The notes under the pieces: generated by a model | Seen by the model: only the letters and a program-made list of their open reading frames with translations | Told to the model about the DNA's origin: nothing | Databases searched by the model: none | Shown here: piece by piece, positions 1 through 9,668 of the stretch | Position numbering within the stretch: the stretch's first letter is position 1 | Layout: each line of letters begins with the position of its first letter | Position numbers and translations under genes: made by a program | Origin: Actinomycetes bacterium | Lineage (GTDB): Bacteria > Actinomycetota > Acidimicrobiia > IMCC26256 > JANYLB01 | Assembly: GCA_025363815.1 (NCBI GenBank) | Contig: JANYLB010000039.1 | Span: 1-41,982 of the forward strand | DNA length: 41,982 bases | Direction of reading: 5' to 3'

Positions 1-43
1 AGTTCACCGCGGTCTCACCATGTCGTACCAGGATCAGCACCAT
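1..43 (-). CDS. histidine phosphatase family protein (N-terminus only)
   Basis: Partial gene running off the left edge. The ATG at 43 overlaps the stop of the upstream gene (TGATG). The 14 visible codons read MVLILVRHGETAVN, which contains the RHGE signature of the histidine phosphatase (phosphoglycerate mutase/CobC) superfamily; the histidine in this motif is the phospho-acceptor in the family. In mycobacteria a related domain, in an RNase H/CobC fusion, sits next to the zinc-ribbon gene homologous to the one at 633, so the context agrees. Substrate cannot be told from this fragment. Confidence 0.75.
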   Translation of the reverse strand, partial: MVLILVRHGETAVN

Positions 44-540
44 CAGGCCTCCGGTCCTTGTGCTTCAGTCGTCGCGTGGAGGCGCCCGGTCGCGAAGAAC
101 GCCCGGCGCGGCGCAGGGAGATAGAGATCACAGAGACCGACGAGCCACCAGCAGGCGACGAGCCCGACGAACTCTTCGATCAGCACGACCCACCAGGCCC
201 CCAAGAGGTTGCCCGGTGGGAACGACCACCCCAGCGTCGGCCACCACAGCAAGGCCGTGCTCGTCCACGCCCCCGAGAGCACGAGCGCGCAGAACGTGCC
301 TATCGGCAGGCACAGCCACCGGCGACGAACGAGTCGCGGCCGGCCGACGGTACCGAGCATGACGCCCGCGAGCAGGACCACGCTGAACACGAGGGTGTGG
401 AAGAAGGCGGGCCTACCGAACGGGACGTCGAGAATAAGCGGCGCCAGCGCGCCGAGCGCAACAAGGCGGTAGTCGATTCCGATGCTGCGGAACACCATGA
501 ACACGATCAGAACCGAGACACCTGCGTACCAGAGCAGCAC
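43..540 (-). CDS. hypothetical multi-pass membrane protein
   Basis: A 165-residue protein with a GTG start. It has about four hydrophobic segments: residues 1-17, 26-40, 47-65 and a Trp-rich stretch around 75-135. It ends in a short Arg/Ala-rich cytoplasmic-looking tail. An aspartate followed by Pro-Phe-Gly-Arg-Pro and a His in the loop before the third segment (residues 38-48) are faintly like the YdjM/DUF457 membrane hydrolases, but that is not enough for a call. Its stop overlaps the start of the histidine phosphatase, so the two are probably cotranslated. Function unknown. Confidence 0.7.
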   Translation of the reverse strand: MLLWYAGVSVLIVFMVFRSIGIDYRLVALGALAPLILDVPFGRPAFFHTLVFSVVLLAGVMLGTVGRPRLVRRRWLCLPIGTFCALVLSGAWTSTALLWWPTLGWSFPPGNLLGAWWVVLIEEFVGLVACWWLVGLCDLYLPAPRRAFFATGRLHATTEAQGPEA

Positions 541-632
541 CGTCGGCTCACTCGGTGACGTTGTTGGTCGGGACTCGGATCCGTTCGCTGACTGCGAGGA
601 AGGCGTCGACGGTCATGTCGGGATCAGCTGCC

Positions 633-1367
633 TCAGGTAAGGACGAGGATCGCGCCGCAGTTGTCGCAGAAGTTCATCGCGCCGGTCGCGTCGCCTGCGA
701 ACGCGGCTCGACGCATCTGGTCGACCTCCGTTGACGGAACCGTGAGATGGCAGGCCTGGCACGACATGCCGACGAGCCGGGCCGCGCCGACACCGTTGGC
801 CTTGCGGACCTTCTCATAAGTGGTCACGACTTCCGTGGGCAGCGTCGCCGCGGCCGCGGTGCGCGCTTCGAACTCGGTGACGAGCTCGCTGTCGATCGCG
901 GCTTCGTGTTCAGTGATGACGCGCCCGAGCCGATCCGCTTCTTCCGCGCCGGCCGTCCGGGCCACGTCGAGGTCACTCATCTCCGCGTCGAGCTGCTCAT
1001 GAGCCTCCATGAGCTCGAGCTCGCGATCCTCGAGCAAGCCCTGCTGCTTTCGGAGCTGCTCCACATCGGCCTGCATCGCCTGGAGCTCGCGGGGTGACGA
1101 GATCTCACCGGAGTACATCGAGCGTTCTACGCCGGTGGCCTTACCGGCGATCGAGGCCACCTCGTCGCCGATGCGGCGCTCGTTGCTATCGATCTCGGCC
1201 CTGCGAGATGCGAGGGCGCTTCGACCGGCATCGATCTCGGCCAACTTGGCCTCCACGGCCGTCAGCTCGGCGCGCTCGTCGAGGTGCTCGCGTCGGTGGC
1301 GGAGGCGATCGGCTCCGGTGTCGTGGTCTTGCACGACGAGCAACGTCTCAAGCGGCGATTCAGCCAT
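633..1367 (-). CDS. coiled-coil zinc-ribbon protein, CT398/COG1579 family
   Basis: The protein has 244 residues from the ATG at 1367. A GTG at 1379 would add four residues, but the ATG gives the N-terminus usual for this family. Residues ~10-175 are a long, charged, heptad-rich helical hairpin full of Glu, Arg and Ala. The C-terminus carries two CxxC pairs (CQAC and CDNC) that form a C4 zinc ribbon. The family is widespread in actinobacteria (Rv2229c type) and is proposed to act as a nucleic-acid-binding or tethering adaptor; its exact role is unsettled. It sits next to a histidine phosphatase, as in mycobacteria, with a membrane protein in between. Confidence 0.9.
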   Translation of the reverse strand: MAESPLETLLVVQDHDTGADRLRHRREHLDERAELTAVEAKLAEIDAGRSALASRRAEIDSNERRIGDEVASIAGKATGVERSMYSGEISSPRELQAMQADVEQLRKQQGLLEDRELELMEAHEQLDAEMSDLDVARTAGAEEADRLGRVITEHEAAIDSELVTEFEARTAAAATLPTEVVTTYEKVRKANGVGAARLVGMSCQACHLTVPSTEVDQMRRAAFAGDATGAMNFCDNCGAILVLT

Positions 1368-1436
1368 CGTCGATTGCACCGCCGGTTCGCATACGGCGGA
1401 GACTAACCCGACCCATAGGCCCGCCTTCTGCCAGAG

Positions 1437-3548
1437 TCACGGTCCCGCGACGGTTGTGGTCGTTGTCGGTGGTGCCGTCGTCGTGGTCGTGGTCGACGCC
1501 GCCGGCGGCAGGGTCGTCGCTGCCGCATCGGGAACAGTGGTCGTGGAGCCGGAATCGAACGAGCGCTGTGAGGGGTCGGAGACGCCACGCCCCTTCACCG
1601 TGATGAACCGACCCGAAGGCCAGAGGCTCTGGTCGGGTCCGGTGAAGTCGATGACCGGCTCGCCGTCGAGCGCGTCGATCATGAAGTTGTGCCAGATCAG
1701 GGCCGGGTAGGTGCCGCCGAAGATGGAGCTGAACTGACCGATCGATCCCATCGGCCGCTCGCCCTCGGGGTTCCCCATCCACACGACCGCCGTGAGCTGG
1801 GGAACGTAGCCGTCGAACCAGGCGTCGACCTGGTTGTCGGTCGTGCCGGTCTTGCCCGCCGCCGGTCGGCCGATCTGCGCGCGTGTTCCGGTGCCACCGG
1901 TGATGACACCTTCGAGCAACTTGGTGACCGTGCGCGCGGTCTGTGCAGAGATGATGCGCACTCCCGTGGGGTCGCTCCTATAGAGCACTTTGCCGTCGGA
2001 GCTTTCGATGCGCTTGACGAACACCGGGTCGTGACGGATCCCGTCGGCCGCGAGCGTGTTGTAGACGGTCGCCATCTCGAGCGGCGTCGCCGCGACCGTG
2101 CCGAGGGTGAGCGACGCGATCGGATCAGGGCGTTTGCGGATCCCGAGGCTGACGGCCATGTCGGCGACCTTGTCGGAACCGACCGCCTGCTGCAGCCGCA
2201 GAAATGCGCAGTTGACGGAATCGGCCGTCTGCTGGAACAGGTCGCCTACGCCACCCTCGCCGTCGGATGCGTTGCGCCCAACCCCTTCGGCTGTGGTCTC
2301 GTACCCAGGGATCTCGCAGCGGTCGCTCCCGTCGACGGTGTCGTTCGGGGAGAAGCCGTTCTCAAGCGCGGTGGCGAGGGTGATCGCCTTGTAGGTAGAC
2401 CCCTCCTGGCGCCGACCTTGGGTCGAATAGTCGTACTTGGTCTGCGCGAACGCGGCACCATTGGCGGCCGCCGCCACATCGCCGTTGGCCGGGTCCATCG
2501 CTACGAGCGCAGCCGAGGCACCATTCGTGTCACTGGGCAACGTATCGTGGATCGCGCGCTCAGCCTTGGCCTGCATCTTCGGGTTGAGCGCGGTGTAGAT
2601 ACGCAGTCCACCGCCGAGAAGCTTGTTGGTGCGTTCGGATTCGGTGGTCCCGAGGCCGAACTTCGCGTCCTTTTCGATCAGTTGCTGGACCTCTTGCACG
2701 TAGTAGTTGTCGGGTCGGAGCTCAGCCGACGGCCTGATCTTCGGCAGCGGAGTGAAGACCGCGGCCCCGGCCACTGCGGGCGTGATATAGCCCTTCTCGA
2801 GCATGCGCCGCACCACGGAGTTCCGGCGCGTCAGCGCGCCCTTCGGATTCGAGAAGGGGTTGTTGCCGTTCGGGTTGGAGATCAGCCCCGCGAGCAGCGC
2901 AGAGTCGGCGACCGAGAGCTGCGACAGGTTCTTCGTGACCGGCGCGCCGGTCGCGGGATCGGGGGCGATGAACAAGCGCTCGGCCGCGGCCTTAACGCCA
3001 TAGGAACCCGACCCGAAGTACACGGTGTTGAGGTACTGCTCGAGGATGTCGTTCTTCGAGTAGTTCGCGCTGATGCGGAACGCGAGAATCGCTTCGCGCA
3101 TCTTGCGGGCAAGGTCCTGCTTGATCCCGACGATGCGGTTCTTGATCAGTTGTTGGGTGATGGTCGAACCACCTTGGCGGATGCCGCCCGAACCGAGGTT
3201 GGTCGCCAACGCCCGGACCGTGGCCTCGAGATCGACACCGGGGTTCGTATAGAAGCTCGCGTCTTCGGTGACGATCACCGCTTCGATGAGCGACTGGGGG
3301 ACCTCGCCGAGCCTCGCCTGTGAGCGGTCCTCGCGGCCGAGCCTGCCGATCTCGGTTCCGTCGGCGGCAAAGACGAGCGTGCGCTCGTCGAGCGGCTTCA
3401 ATGACTTCGCTACGTCGCCGGTGTAGTGGTTGCCCGAGACGACGGTGGCCGCGCCTGGGATCAGCGCCGCGACGCAAATGCCGACACCGACACCGCCGAA
3501 CGTGAGGATCGCGCAGAAGCGCCAAAAGGTGCGCACAGGAATGTCCAT
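1437..3548 (-). CDS. class A penicillin-binding protein (glycosyltransferase/transpeptidase)
   Basis: Bifunctional peptidoglycan synthase of 703 residues that polymerises lipid II and cross-links the peptides. It has one N-terminal membrane anchor (~8-32) and a GT51 domain with the EDASFY motif at ~95-100 and GGSTITQQ at ~127-133. The penicillin-binding domain has STYK at 384-387 (acyl-Ser384), SVN at ~444-446 and KTGT at ~566-569. All key residues are present, although the usual histidine of the EDxxFxxHxG motif is Asn here. The last ~35 residues are a low-complexity tail rich in Thr, Pro and Ala, typical of actinobacterial PBPs and probably wall-embedded. It is a PonA-like enzyme; which paralogue cannot be said. 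It follows sbcC by 42 nt. Confidence 0.95.
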   Translation of the reverse strand: MDIPVRTFWRFCAILTFGGVGVGICVAALIPGAATVVSGNHYTGDVAKSLKPLDERTLVFAADGTEIGRLGREDRSQARLGEVPQSLIEAVIVTEDASFYTNPGVDLEATVRALATNLGSGGIRQGGSTITQQLIKNRIVGIKQDLARKMREAILAFRISANYSKNDILEQYLNTVYFGSGSYGVKAAAERLFIAPDPATGAPVTKNLSQLSVADSALLAGLISNPNGNNPFSNPKGALTRRNSVVRRMLEKGYITPAVAGAAVFTPLPKIRPSAELRPDNYYVQEVQQLIEKDAKFGLGTTESERTNKLLGGGLRIYTALNPKMQAKAERAIHDTLPSDTNGASAALVAMDPANGDVAAAANGAAFAQTKYDYSTQGRRQEGSTYKAITLATALENGFSPNDTVDGSDRCEIPGYETTAEGVGRNASDGEGGVGDLFQQTADSVNCAFLRLQQAVGSDKVADMAVSLGIRKRPDPIASLTLGTVAATPLEMATVYNTLAADGIRHDPVFVKRIESSDGKVLYRSDPTGVRIISAQTARTVTKLLEGVITGGTGTRAQIGRPAAGKTGTTDNQVDAWFDGYVPQLTAVVWMGNPEGERPMGSIGQFSSIFGGTYPALIWHNFMIDALDGEPVIDFTGPDQSLWPSGRFITVKGRGVSDPSQRSFDSGSTTTVPDAAATTLPPAASTTTTTTAPPTTTTTVAGP

Positions 3549-3590
3549 CGTCGCACAGCCGCCCGCGGGATTGGCGGCGCGAGCTGAGAG

Positions 3591-6563
3591 TCAGCCGGCT
3601 GTGACCCGAATCGACGAGCCCCGGGAGCCTTTGACCACCTCGATCTGCGCTGTGACCCGGCTACGGAGATCGCTGACGTGGCTCACAATGCCGACGGTTC
3701 GACCACCCACGCGCAGCCCGTCGAGGACGTCCATCACTCCGTGCAGCGTCTCGTCGTCGAGGCTGCCAAAGCCCTCGTCGATGAACATCGTCTCCATCTG
3801 GATGCCACCCGCCTCCGCCGCGACGACGTCGGCGACCCCGAGGGCCAGTGCCAAAGACGCGAAGAAGCTTTCGCCCCCCGAGAGGGTGCTGGTCTCGCGC
3901 GCTGTTCCCGTCCACGCATCGACCACCCGGAGTCCGAGGCCGCCCTTGCGGCGACCGTCACCATCGGCGTCGGTGTGCACGATGGTGTATCGATCATCGG
4001 ACATGCGGCAAAGCCGAGCACTCGCGGCGTCGGCGACTTGCTCGAGGCGCGCCGCGAGCACGTAGGTGGACAGGCGCATGCGGTTCTCGATCTGCTTATC
4101 GTCACCGTTGGCAAGATTCGCCAACTGGCGTGTGCGCTCGGAGGTCTCGGCCAGCGGGGTCAGGGCACTGAGACCGAGGGTGGCTTCGGCGAGCTTCAAC
4201 TCGAGCCCGGCCACGATTCGCGACGCCGCATCGGCGGCCGCGGCGGTAGCGCGCCAGTTTTGTTCCGCGGTGTCGATGGCCTCGACGTAGACGGCGAGAT
4301 CGACCGGGGCCAGCGCGGCGGCCGCGACCAGCTCGGGCCGCTCCAGCTCACCATCGACCTCGGCGACCCGCTTGTTATGAGCCGCCACGGCCGCCTCGAG
4401 CCCGACAACCACCGAATCGTCGCGAGCGGCGAGGCGAACCTGGTCGACGTTGGCGAAACCCCGGGCCTTGGCCGTGGCCTCGGCCTCGTCGAGCGTCACC
4501 GCGGCGCGGCGCCTGGCCTCTCCTGTATTGGACAGCGCGTCGACGACAGCATCGACGGTCCGGCGCTCACTCGTGAGGGCCTCCCTGCGCCGACCCAGCG
4601 TGGTGAACTCGCCACGGATCGAAAGGATTCTCTCGCGGATCCCGCTGAGCCCCGCGTCGACGACGCTGCGTCGCTCACGCGTGCGCCCCAGAGTTGTGGT
4701 CAGCGCGTCGATGGTCGCGGTGAGCATCTGGGCTTCGAGGTCGAGCGCATTCCCACGCTCCTCGAGCCCTTGGCATCGGCTCGCAAGCGTTCGCGCGTCG
4801 GCCAGCTCGCCCTCCGCCTTCGCTCGTGCCGCCGCCAGATCGACGACGGTGTCCTCGCCGGAACGTGCTCGGGCTGCGGCCAGTCGCGCCTCTAGCTCCG
4901 ACCTCGCTCGTTCGCCGTTGTCGAGGGTGGTGCGCGCCCGCTCCTGCGCGACGCGAGCCGCTTCGATGGAGTCGTCGGAGACGAGCCCGGCCGCCGTGGT
5001 CGCGAGCTTCGGATGGTCGCGACCGCCACACACCGGGCAGGGATCACCGGATTCCAGGTCGGCGGCGAGGGCAGCGGCACGGGTGCCCGTCTGGGTGTCG
5101 AGTAGGCCGAGCCATCGCTCGTAGGTGGTGCGCACCGTCTCGATGAGCTTTAGTTGGCCCGTCGAGTCTTTGCGGGCCTGGAGGTCGAGGTCGTCGCGCG
5201 ATCGAGCGGCATCGTGGCGCTCGCCGACGCGGGCGAGGTCGGCGGCGAGCACATCGGCGCGCTGACGGGCGTCGCGCGCGACCTGCAACTCGGCCCGCAG
5301 CGCCGACGATTCGTCGGGAAGCAGGGTCTGGCGCTCCGTGAGCCGAACGAGCTCCGGGCCGGTGTCGCCGAGGACCCGATCGAGCTCGGCCAGCTCCACT
5401 TCACGCGCAAGCATCTGCTCTTCATCGACCAGCACCGCGTCGATCGCACTCACTTCGCGGATCAGATCTTCGACGCGCGCGCTGAGCGTAGGGACGTCGA
5501 CAGTAGAGACGCCTGCTGAGATAGTCGCGAGAGCTGAACGCTCCCGGTCGAGCTTCCGGTCGGCGACGGCCGCATCGGCGACGGCACGGGTTGCGACACC
5601 GAGGAGCGGCAGCACGGGCATCGCTCGTCGTGCGTGTCCGAGCTCGGCGACGCGCCGGGCGTGCTCCTCGAGCTGGCCGTTGAGCATCGCCCGTTCGCGA
5701 CCGGCGACGGCGTAGCGGCGCTGTCGCTCGTGCAACTCGGTGGCAGCCATGCCACGCGCCTTGGCGCTGGTGTGCAGACGGCGCGCCGCCTCCTCACCGG
5801 CCGCGGCGACCTGGCGGTGCTGCTCCGCATCGGCTTGGCGCTCCTTGAGCCAATCGAGCGCCTCGACAACCGGCGCGTCGCCGGAGAAGGGCTCGGCTCC
5901 GGCGATCGTCGCGGCGACGGCGACCGTGCGTCGAACCTGTTCGGTGACTCCATCGATCGCGGCGCCGGCCTCGTCGGCCCGCTCCTTCAGCCACTGCTCA
6001 ACATCGGCGAAGCGATGGGTCGCGAATAGCTGCTCGAGCACGGCACGGCGCTCCTCTGGGCGCGCCCTCAGGAACCTGGCGAAGTCGCCCTGGGGGAGCA
6101 TGACGATCTGGTGGAACTGCTCGGGGCCCATGTGCAACTCTTCGGCGAGCAACGGGTCGGCTTCGGTGGGTCGGGTCGCGCGTACTTTCCACTCTCCTCC
6201 CACCAGCTCCTCGACAGTCGCCTGCGCCGGGTGCTCGCGCGCACCGGTGCCGCGCTGCTTCGGCAGCTCCTGGCGGGGTCGGCGCATGATGCGATACCGG
6301 CGCGATCGGATCGTCACCTCGAGGCAGACCTCGGTGGGAACCGAACCGTGGGCATGATCGGAGCGCAGGCCGCCACCCGAGGTGCGAAGCCCCGAGACCT
6401 TTCCGAACAGAGCAAACGACACCGCGTCGAGAATCGTGGTCTTCCCCGCACCGGTGGGGCCGTGGAGCAGGAAGAGCCCGGCATCCGACAACCGGTCGAA
6501 GTCGACCTTCTCGGTTCCGGCGAACGAACCAAAAGCGGTGAGCGACAGCGCGTGCAGACGCAT
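3591..6563 (-). CDS. sbcC: SbcC, Rad50-like ATPase subunit of the SbcCD nuclease
   Basis: A 990-residue SMC-like ATPase. With SbcD it opens hairpins and blocked DNA ends. Walker A GPTGAGKT lies at 35-42. Two long coiled-coil arms flank a zinc-hook CPVC near residue ~508. The ABC signature LSGGES is near ~894 and the Walker B segment MFIDEGFGSLD near ~924. Length and order match the family. Its start overlaps the sbcD stop by one base (TGATG), so synthesis of the two subunits is coupled. No lesion is seen. Confidence 0.97.
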   Translation of the reverse strand: MRLHALSLTAFGSFAGTEKVDFDRLSDAGLFLLHGPTGAGKTTILDAVSFALFGKVSGLRTSGGGLRSDHAHGSVPTEVCLEVTIRSRRYRIMRRPRQELPKQRGTGAREHPAQATVEELVGGEWKVRATRPTEADPLLAEELHMGPEQFHQIVMLPQGDFARFLRARPEERRAVLEQLFATHRFADVEQWLKERADEAGAAIDGVTEQVRRTVAVAATIAGAEPFSGDAPVVEALDWLKERQADAEQHRQVAAAGEEAARRLHTSAKARGMAATELHERQRRYAVAGRERAMLNGQLEEHARRVAELGHARRAMPVLPLLGVATRAVADAAVADRKLDRERSALATISAGVSTVDVPTLSARVEDLIREVSAIDAVLVDEEQMLAREVELAELDRVLGDTGPELVRLTERQTLLPDESSALRAELQVARDARQRADVLAADLARVGERHDAARSRDDLDLQARKDSTGQLKLIETVRTTYERWLGLLDTQTGTRAAALAADLESGDPCPVCGGRDHPKLATTAAGLVSDDSIEAARVAQERARTTLDNGERARSELEARLAAARARSGEDTVVDLAAARAKAEGELADARTLASRCQGLEERGNALDLEAQMLTATIDALTTTLGRTRERRSVVDAGLSGIRERILSIRGEFTTLGRRREALTSERRTVDAVVDALSNTGEARRRAAVTLDEAEATAKARGFANVDQVRLAARDDSVVVGLEAAVAAHNKRVAEVDGELERPELVAAAALAPVDLAVYVEAIDTAEQNWRATAAAADAASRIVAGLELKLAEATLGLSALTPLAETSERTRQLANLANGDDKQIENRMRLSTYVLAARLEQVADAASARLCRMSDDRYTIVHTDADGDGRRKGGLGLRVVDAWTGTARETSTLSGGESFFASLALALGVADVVAAEAGGIQMETMFIDEGFGSLDDETLHGVMDVLDGLRVGGRTVGIVSHVSDLRSRVTAQIEVVKGSRGSSIRVTAG

Positions 6564-7729
6564 CAGCGTGCCGCCTCGACCTGGAGCGCCCCGACCCTCA
6601 GCGCCTCGAACGCCTCGCGCAGGAGATCGCGCTCGTCGGTGGTGGCCGGGCGGTCGCGCATGTCTTTGACAAATTGCTCGGCGGTGCCCAGATCATCGAG
6701 GCCCGCGAGGCGCTCGCCGTAGCTACCGTCGACTGCAGAGCTTCGGGTAGTGACGGTGAGCTGGAGCACTCCGGAGAAACGCTCACGCAGGCGACCCATG
6801 GGTTCGGTAGGGACCTCGGCGTCAGTGAGGGTCACCGAGAGCCAGTGATGCTCGTACTTCGACCACGACGCGTCGGTGAGCAACGCCGCGAGTGTGCCGC
6901 TCACACAAGCCAGAGGACGGTCGACGGGGCACGAGATCCGTTCCAGCGAAACCGATCCGTCGGCGGCGAGCTCGACGATGGTGACTGATTTCGTGGCCCG
7001 CGCCTCGGAGAACGAGTACGCGAGCGGTGAGCCGCTGTAGGCGACGCGATCGGCCAACGGCCGTTGAAAACCGTGCAGATGACCAAGCGCGACGTAGTGC
7101 GCACCGTCGAACATCGCGGCCGGGACGATCGCGCTCCCACCGACCGTGATGTCTCGCTCGCTGGCGGACAGCTCCGCCTCTGCGATGTTGCCGACGAACG
7201 CGTGAGCGAGCACGACTGTGCGGGTTCCCGATGGTTGCATCGACGCATCGGCCCGCACGCGTGCCATCGCGGCGTGCAACACCGCATCGTGGCGAGGGGC
7301 CTCGGCACCGACGGTCGTCCACGCGAGCTCCGGCTCGAGATACGGGACCGGGTACACGGCAACCGGTCCGTGCGCGTCGGCGAAGAGCACCGGAGACGCG
7401 TCGGCGGGATCGGTACGGATGTGCACCCCGGCAATCGAGAGGAGATCGGCAGCGAACCCGAGGCGGGAGGCGGAATCGTGGTTGCCGCTGATGACCACGA
7501 CGGGAACGCCCAGACCCACCAGGCGCCGGAGCGCGTCGTCGAACAGCTCGACGGCTTCCACCGGGGGAATCGCCCTGTCGTACAGATCACCCGCTACGAG
7601 AACCGCTTCGATGCCCTGGTCAAGGACCACCTCGACGAGAAAGTCGACGAATCTTCCCTGGGCATCGAGCAGAGGCTGTCCGTGCAGGGAACGGCCCAGG
7701 TGCCAGTCGGAGGTGTGGAGGAAGCGCAC
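6563..7729 (-). CDS. sbcD: SbcD, Mre11-like nuclease subunit
   Basis: Metallophosphoesterase-type nuclease of 388 residues, partner of SbcC. The metal-binding motifs are in order and intact: D8-x-H10 in the TSDWHLG start, GDLYD at 47-51, GNHD at 82-85, a His in AHAF near 176, and GHLHG at 216-220. The C-terminal third is the capping and SbcC-binding region. The ATG at 7729 lies immediately before the conserved N-terminal strand, so the start is well fixed. It lies 73 nt after recD on the same strand, giving one contiguous DNA-end-processing block. Confidence 0.97.
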   Translation of the reverse strand: MRFLHTSDWHLGRSLHGQPLLDAQGRFVDFLVEVVLDQGIEAVLVAGDLYDRAIPPVEAVELFDDALRRLVGLGVPVVVISGNHDSASRLGFAADLLSIAGVHIRTDPADASPVLFADAHGPVAVYPVPYLEPELAWTTVGAEAPRHDAVLHAAMARVRADASMQPSGTRTVVLAHAFVGNIAEAELSASERDITVGGSAIVPAAMFDGAHYVALGHLHGFQRPLADRVAYSGSPLAYSFSEARATKSVTIVELAADGSVSLERISCPVDRPLACVSGTLAALLTDASWSKYEHHWLSVTLTDAEVPTEPMGRLRERFSGVLQLTVTTRSSAVDGSYGERLAGLDDLGTAEQFVKDMRDRPATTDERDLLREAFEALRVGALQVEAAR

Positions 7730-7802
7730 AGGCCGAGAGTACGCAGAGGGTGGGACAGTTTCGGCGGATGCCTACCCTTTACCCGCGCACGAGAAGGCCG
7801 GA

Positions 7803-9668
7803 TCAGGGCCAGAGGCGGGATTGCAGCCCGGAGGCCCGGGCGACGGTTCGAGCGACGGCGCCCCGGATCGCGGCTTCGTCGGCCACGATCGTGAGCTGCT
7901 CCCGGGCCCGGGTGATCGCCGTGTACAGCAGCTCCCGGGTCAGGATCGGCGAACCGGCCCTTGGGAGCGAGACGACGACATGACGGAACTCCGAGCCCTG
8001 GCTCTTGTGGATCGTCATTGACCACCAGGTCTCAATCGAGGAGAGCTGCGAAGGCTGAAGTAAACGGGTCGCGTCGGGCGCGTCTGCGACCCCGCGGAAC
8101 ACGACCGCCGAACCATCCTCGGTCGCGACGACGAGGCCGGTGTCGCCGTTGAACAGAGCGTTCAGATAGTCATTCGCCGTCACGATCACGGGGCGGCCGA
8201 TGTACCAACGCCGGCCGGTCTGGGGCCGCGGCTCGGCCCGGCCAAGATGGCGTTCGATGCGGTCGCTCCAGTCATAGGCACCGAGCGGACCCCGACGGGT
8301 CGCCGCGAGGACCTTGATGTCGCCCATGGCGTCGAGCCCTGCGCTTCGATTCCCTTCGAGTGCAGCGCCGACAACCTTCAGGGCGCTCTCGGTGACCGTC
8401 TGTTCGACCGCCCGCACCGCGCTCACGTCGTCGGGGCGGACCCAGGTGACGTCGGGGCGCTGGGCGCCGAGAAGCTCGAGCATTGTGTCGGCGTCGCCGT
8501 TTCGCACGGCGTCGCCCAACGCCGCGATCGTCGAGTCTTTCGCGAACCGGTGCACCCGTTCCAAGACGACGACTCCACCCGACAGTGGCCCCAACGGCGG
8601 CTCCCCGCCCCAACCGGCGGCCGCGGCCGGCCCGACGATATCGCCGAGCACGGCTCCGGCCTCGATGCTCGCGAGCTGGTACGGGTCTCCCACCATCACG
8701 AGCCGGGCGTCGGGGCGGACCGCGTCGAGCAACCTGGCCATCAGCGGCAACGAGACCATCGAGGCTTCGTCGACAACGACGATGTCGGCGGCGAGCGGAT
8801 CGTGGCGGTCGTGGCGGAACTCGAGCCCTGCGGTCGGTCCGAGGAGACGGTGGATGGTCGACGCCTTCGTCGCGAGGAGCGGCTCGGCCAGCGCCGGCGG
8901 AAGCTTCGCCGCCACGATCTCGTGCCGAACGGCTTCCGTCATCCGGGCTGCCGCCTTGCCCGTTGGCGCGACGAGCGCGACCTCGAGTGGCTTATCTGCA
9001 TCGAGCGCTACCTGATGTGCGGCCGCGAGCAGCCGCGCGACCGTGCGCGTCTTGCCGGTGCCGGGACCACCGGCGATCACGACGATGCGCCGCGCCAGCG
9101 CGGCCTCTGCTGCGCGGCGCTGTAGATCGGGACCGGCTTCGATCACCATGTCGGGTGTCGTCGCAAACAACTGTTCGAGGATCGCCGGGGCGACAGCATC
9201 GCTCGCCACCGATTCCGCATCGGCGGAAGCTCGCTGCAGCAGGTCATCGCCGACGGCTCGTTCGAAGCGCCAATACCGCTCGAGGTAGAGCCGCTCGCCG
9301 TCGAACACCAGCGGTCGGATCGTGCCGTCGGGACCCAACGTTCCGTCGCCGACCACCGGACTCGTTCGCAACGCCTTCGTCCAGGCTGTCGCCTTCGGCC
9401 ACAGCAACGTCTCGACCAGGATCGCGCCGTCGTCGCCGTCGTTGATGACAAGGGACAGCGGTACGTCGGCCAGCACGACGCATACATGCCCGAGCCGGGT
9501 GGCGCGCACGGCGAGCGCGACGGCCAGCACCACCGGGTCTTCGACGTCTCCGACGATTCGCGCGATCGCGGTCGCGACATGGATGTCGGCGTGGCCGAAG
9601 ACGCCGGCATCGACGAAGGGTTGAAGAAATGCGACCTGTGCGGCCACGAACGCCCGCGGAGCCTTCAT
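7803..9668 (-). CDS. recD: RecD, exonuclease V alpha subunit (5'-3' helicase)
   Basis: The protein has 621 residues. It is the 5'-3' SF1B helicase subunit of RecBCD, which resects double-strand ends for RecA loading. Walker A GGPGTGKT is near ~199, the DEAS Walker B follows in VVVDEASMVS, and the motif V/VI region with TIHKSQGSEF is near the C-terminus. An N-terminal RecC-binding domain precedes the helicase core. Its ATG overlaps the recB stop (ATGA, 9665-9668), so the pair is translationally coupled. Confidence 0.97.
   Translation of the reverse strand: MKAPRAFVAAQVAFLQPFVDAGVFGHADIHVATAIARIVGDVEDPVVLAVALAVRATRLGHVCVVLADVPLSLVINDGDDGAILVETLLWPKATAWTKALRTSPVVGDGTLGPDGTIRPLVFDGERLYLERYWRFERAVGDDLLQRASADAESVASDAVAPAILEQLFATTPDMVIEAGPDLQRRAAEAALARRIVVIAGGPGTGKTRTVARLLAAAHQVALDADKPLEVALVAPTGKAAARMTEAVRHEIVAAKLPPALAEPLLATKASTIHRLLGPTAGLEFRHDRHDPLAADIVVVDEASMVSLPLMARLLDAVRPDARLVMVGDPYQLASIEAGAVLGDIVGPAAAAGWGGEPPLGPLSGGVVVLERVHRFAKDSTIAALGDAVRNGDADTMLELLGAQRPDVTWVRPDDVSAVRAVEQTVTESALKVVGAALEGNRSAGLDAMGDIKVLAATRRGPLGAYDWSDRIERHLGRAEPRPQTGRRWYIGRPVIVTANDYLNALFNGDTGLVVATEDGSAVVFRGVADAPDATRLLQPSQLSSIETWWSMTIHKSQGSEFRHVVVSLPRAGSPILTRELLYTAITRAREQLTIVADEAAIRGAVARTVARASGLQSRLWP

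Noticed and set aside
548..616. A 22-residue minus-strand frame (MTVDAFLAVSERIR...) between the zinc-ribbon gene and the membrane protein gene.
   Set aside because: Too short and without a clear Shine-Dalgarno sequence or known match; it could be a leader peptide but I cannot support it.
1437..1520. Short-period repeat-like DNA at the 3' end of the PBP gene.
   Set aside because: It is the codon pattern of the Thr/Pro-rich protein tail, not a separate repeat element.
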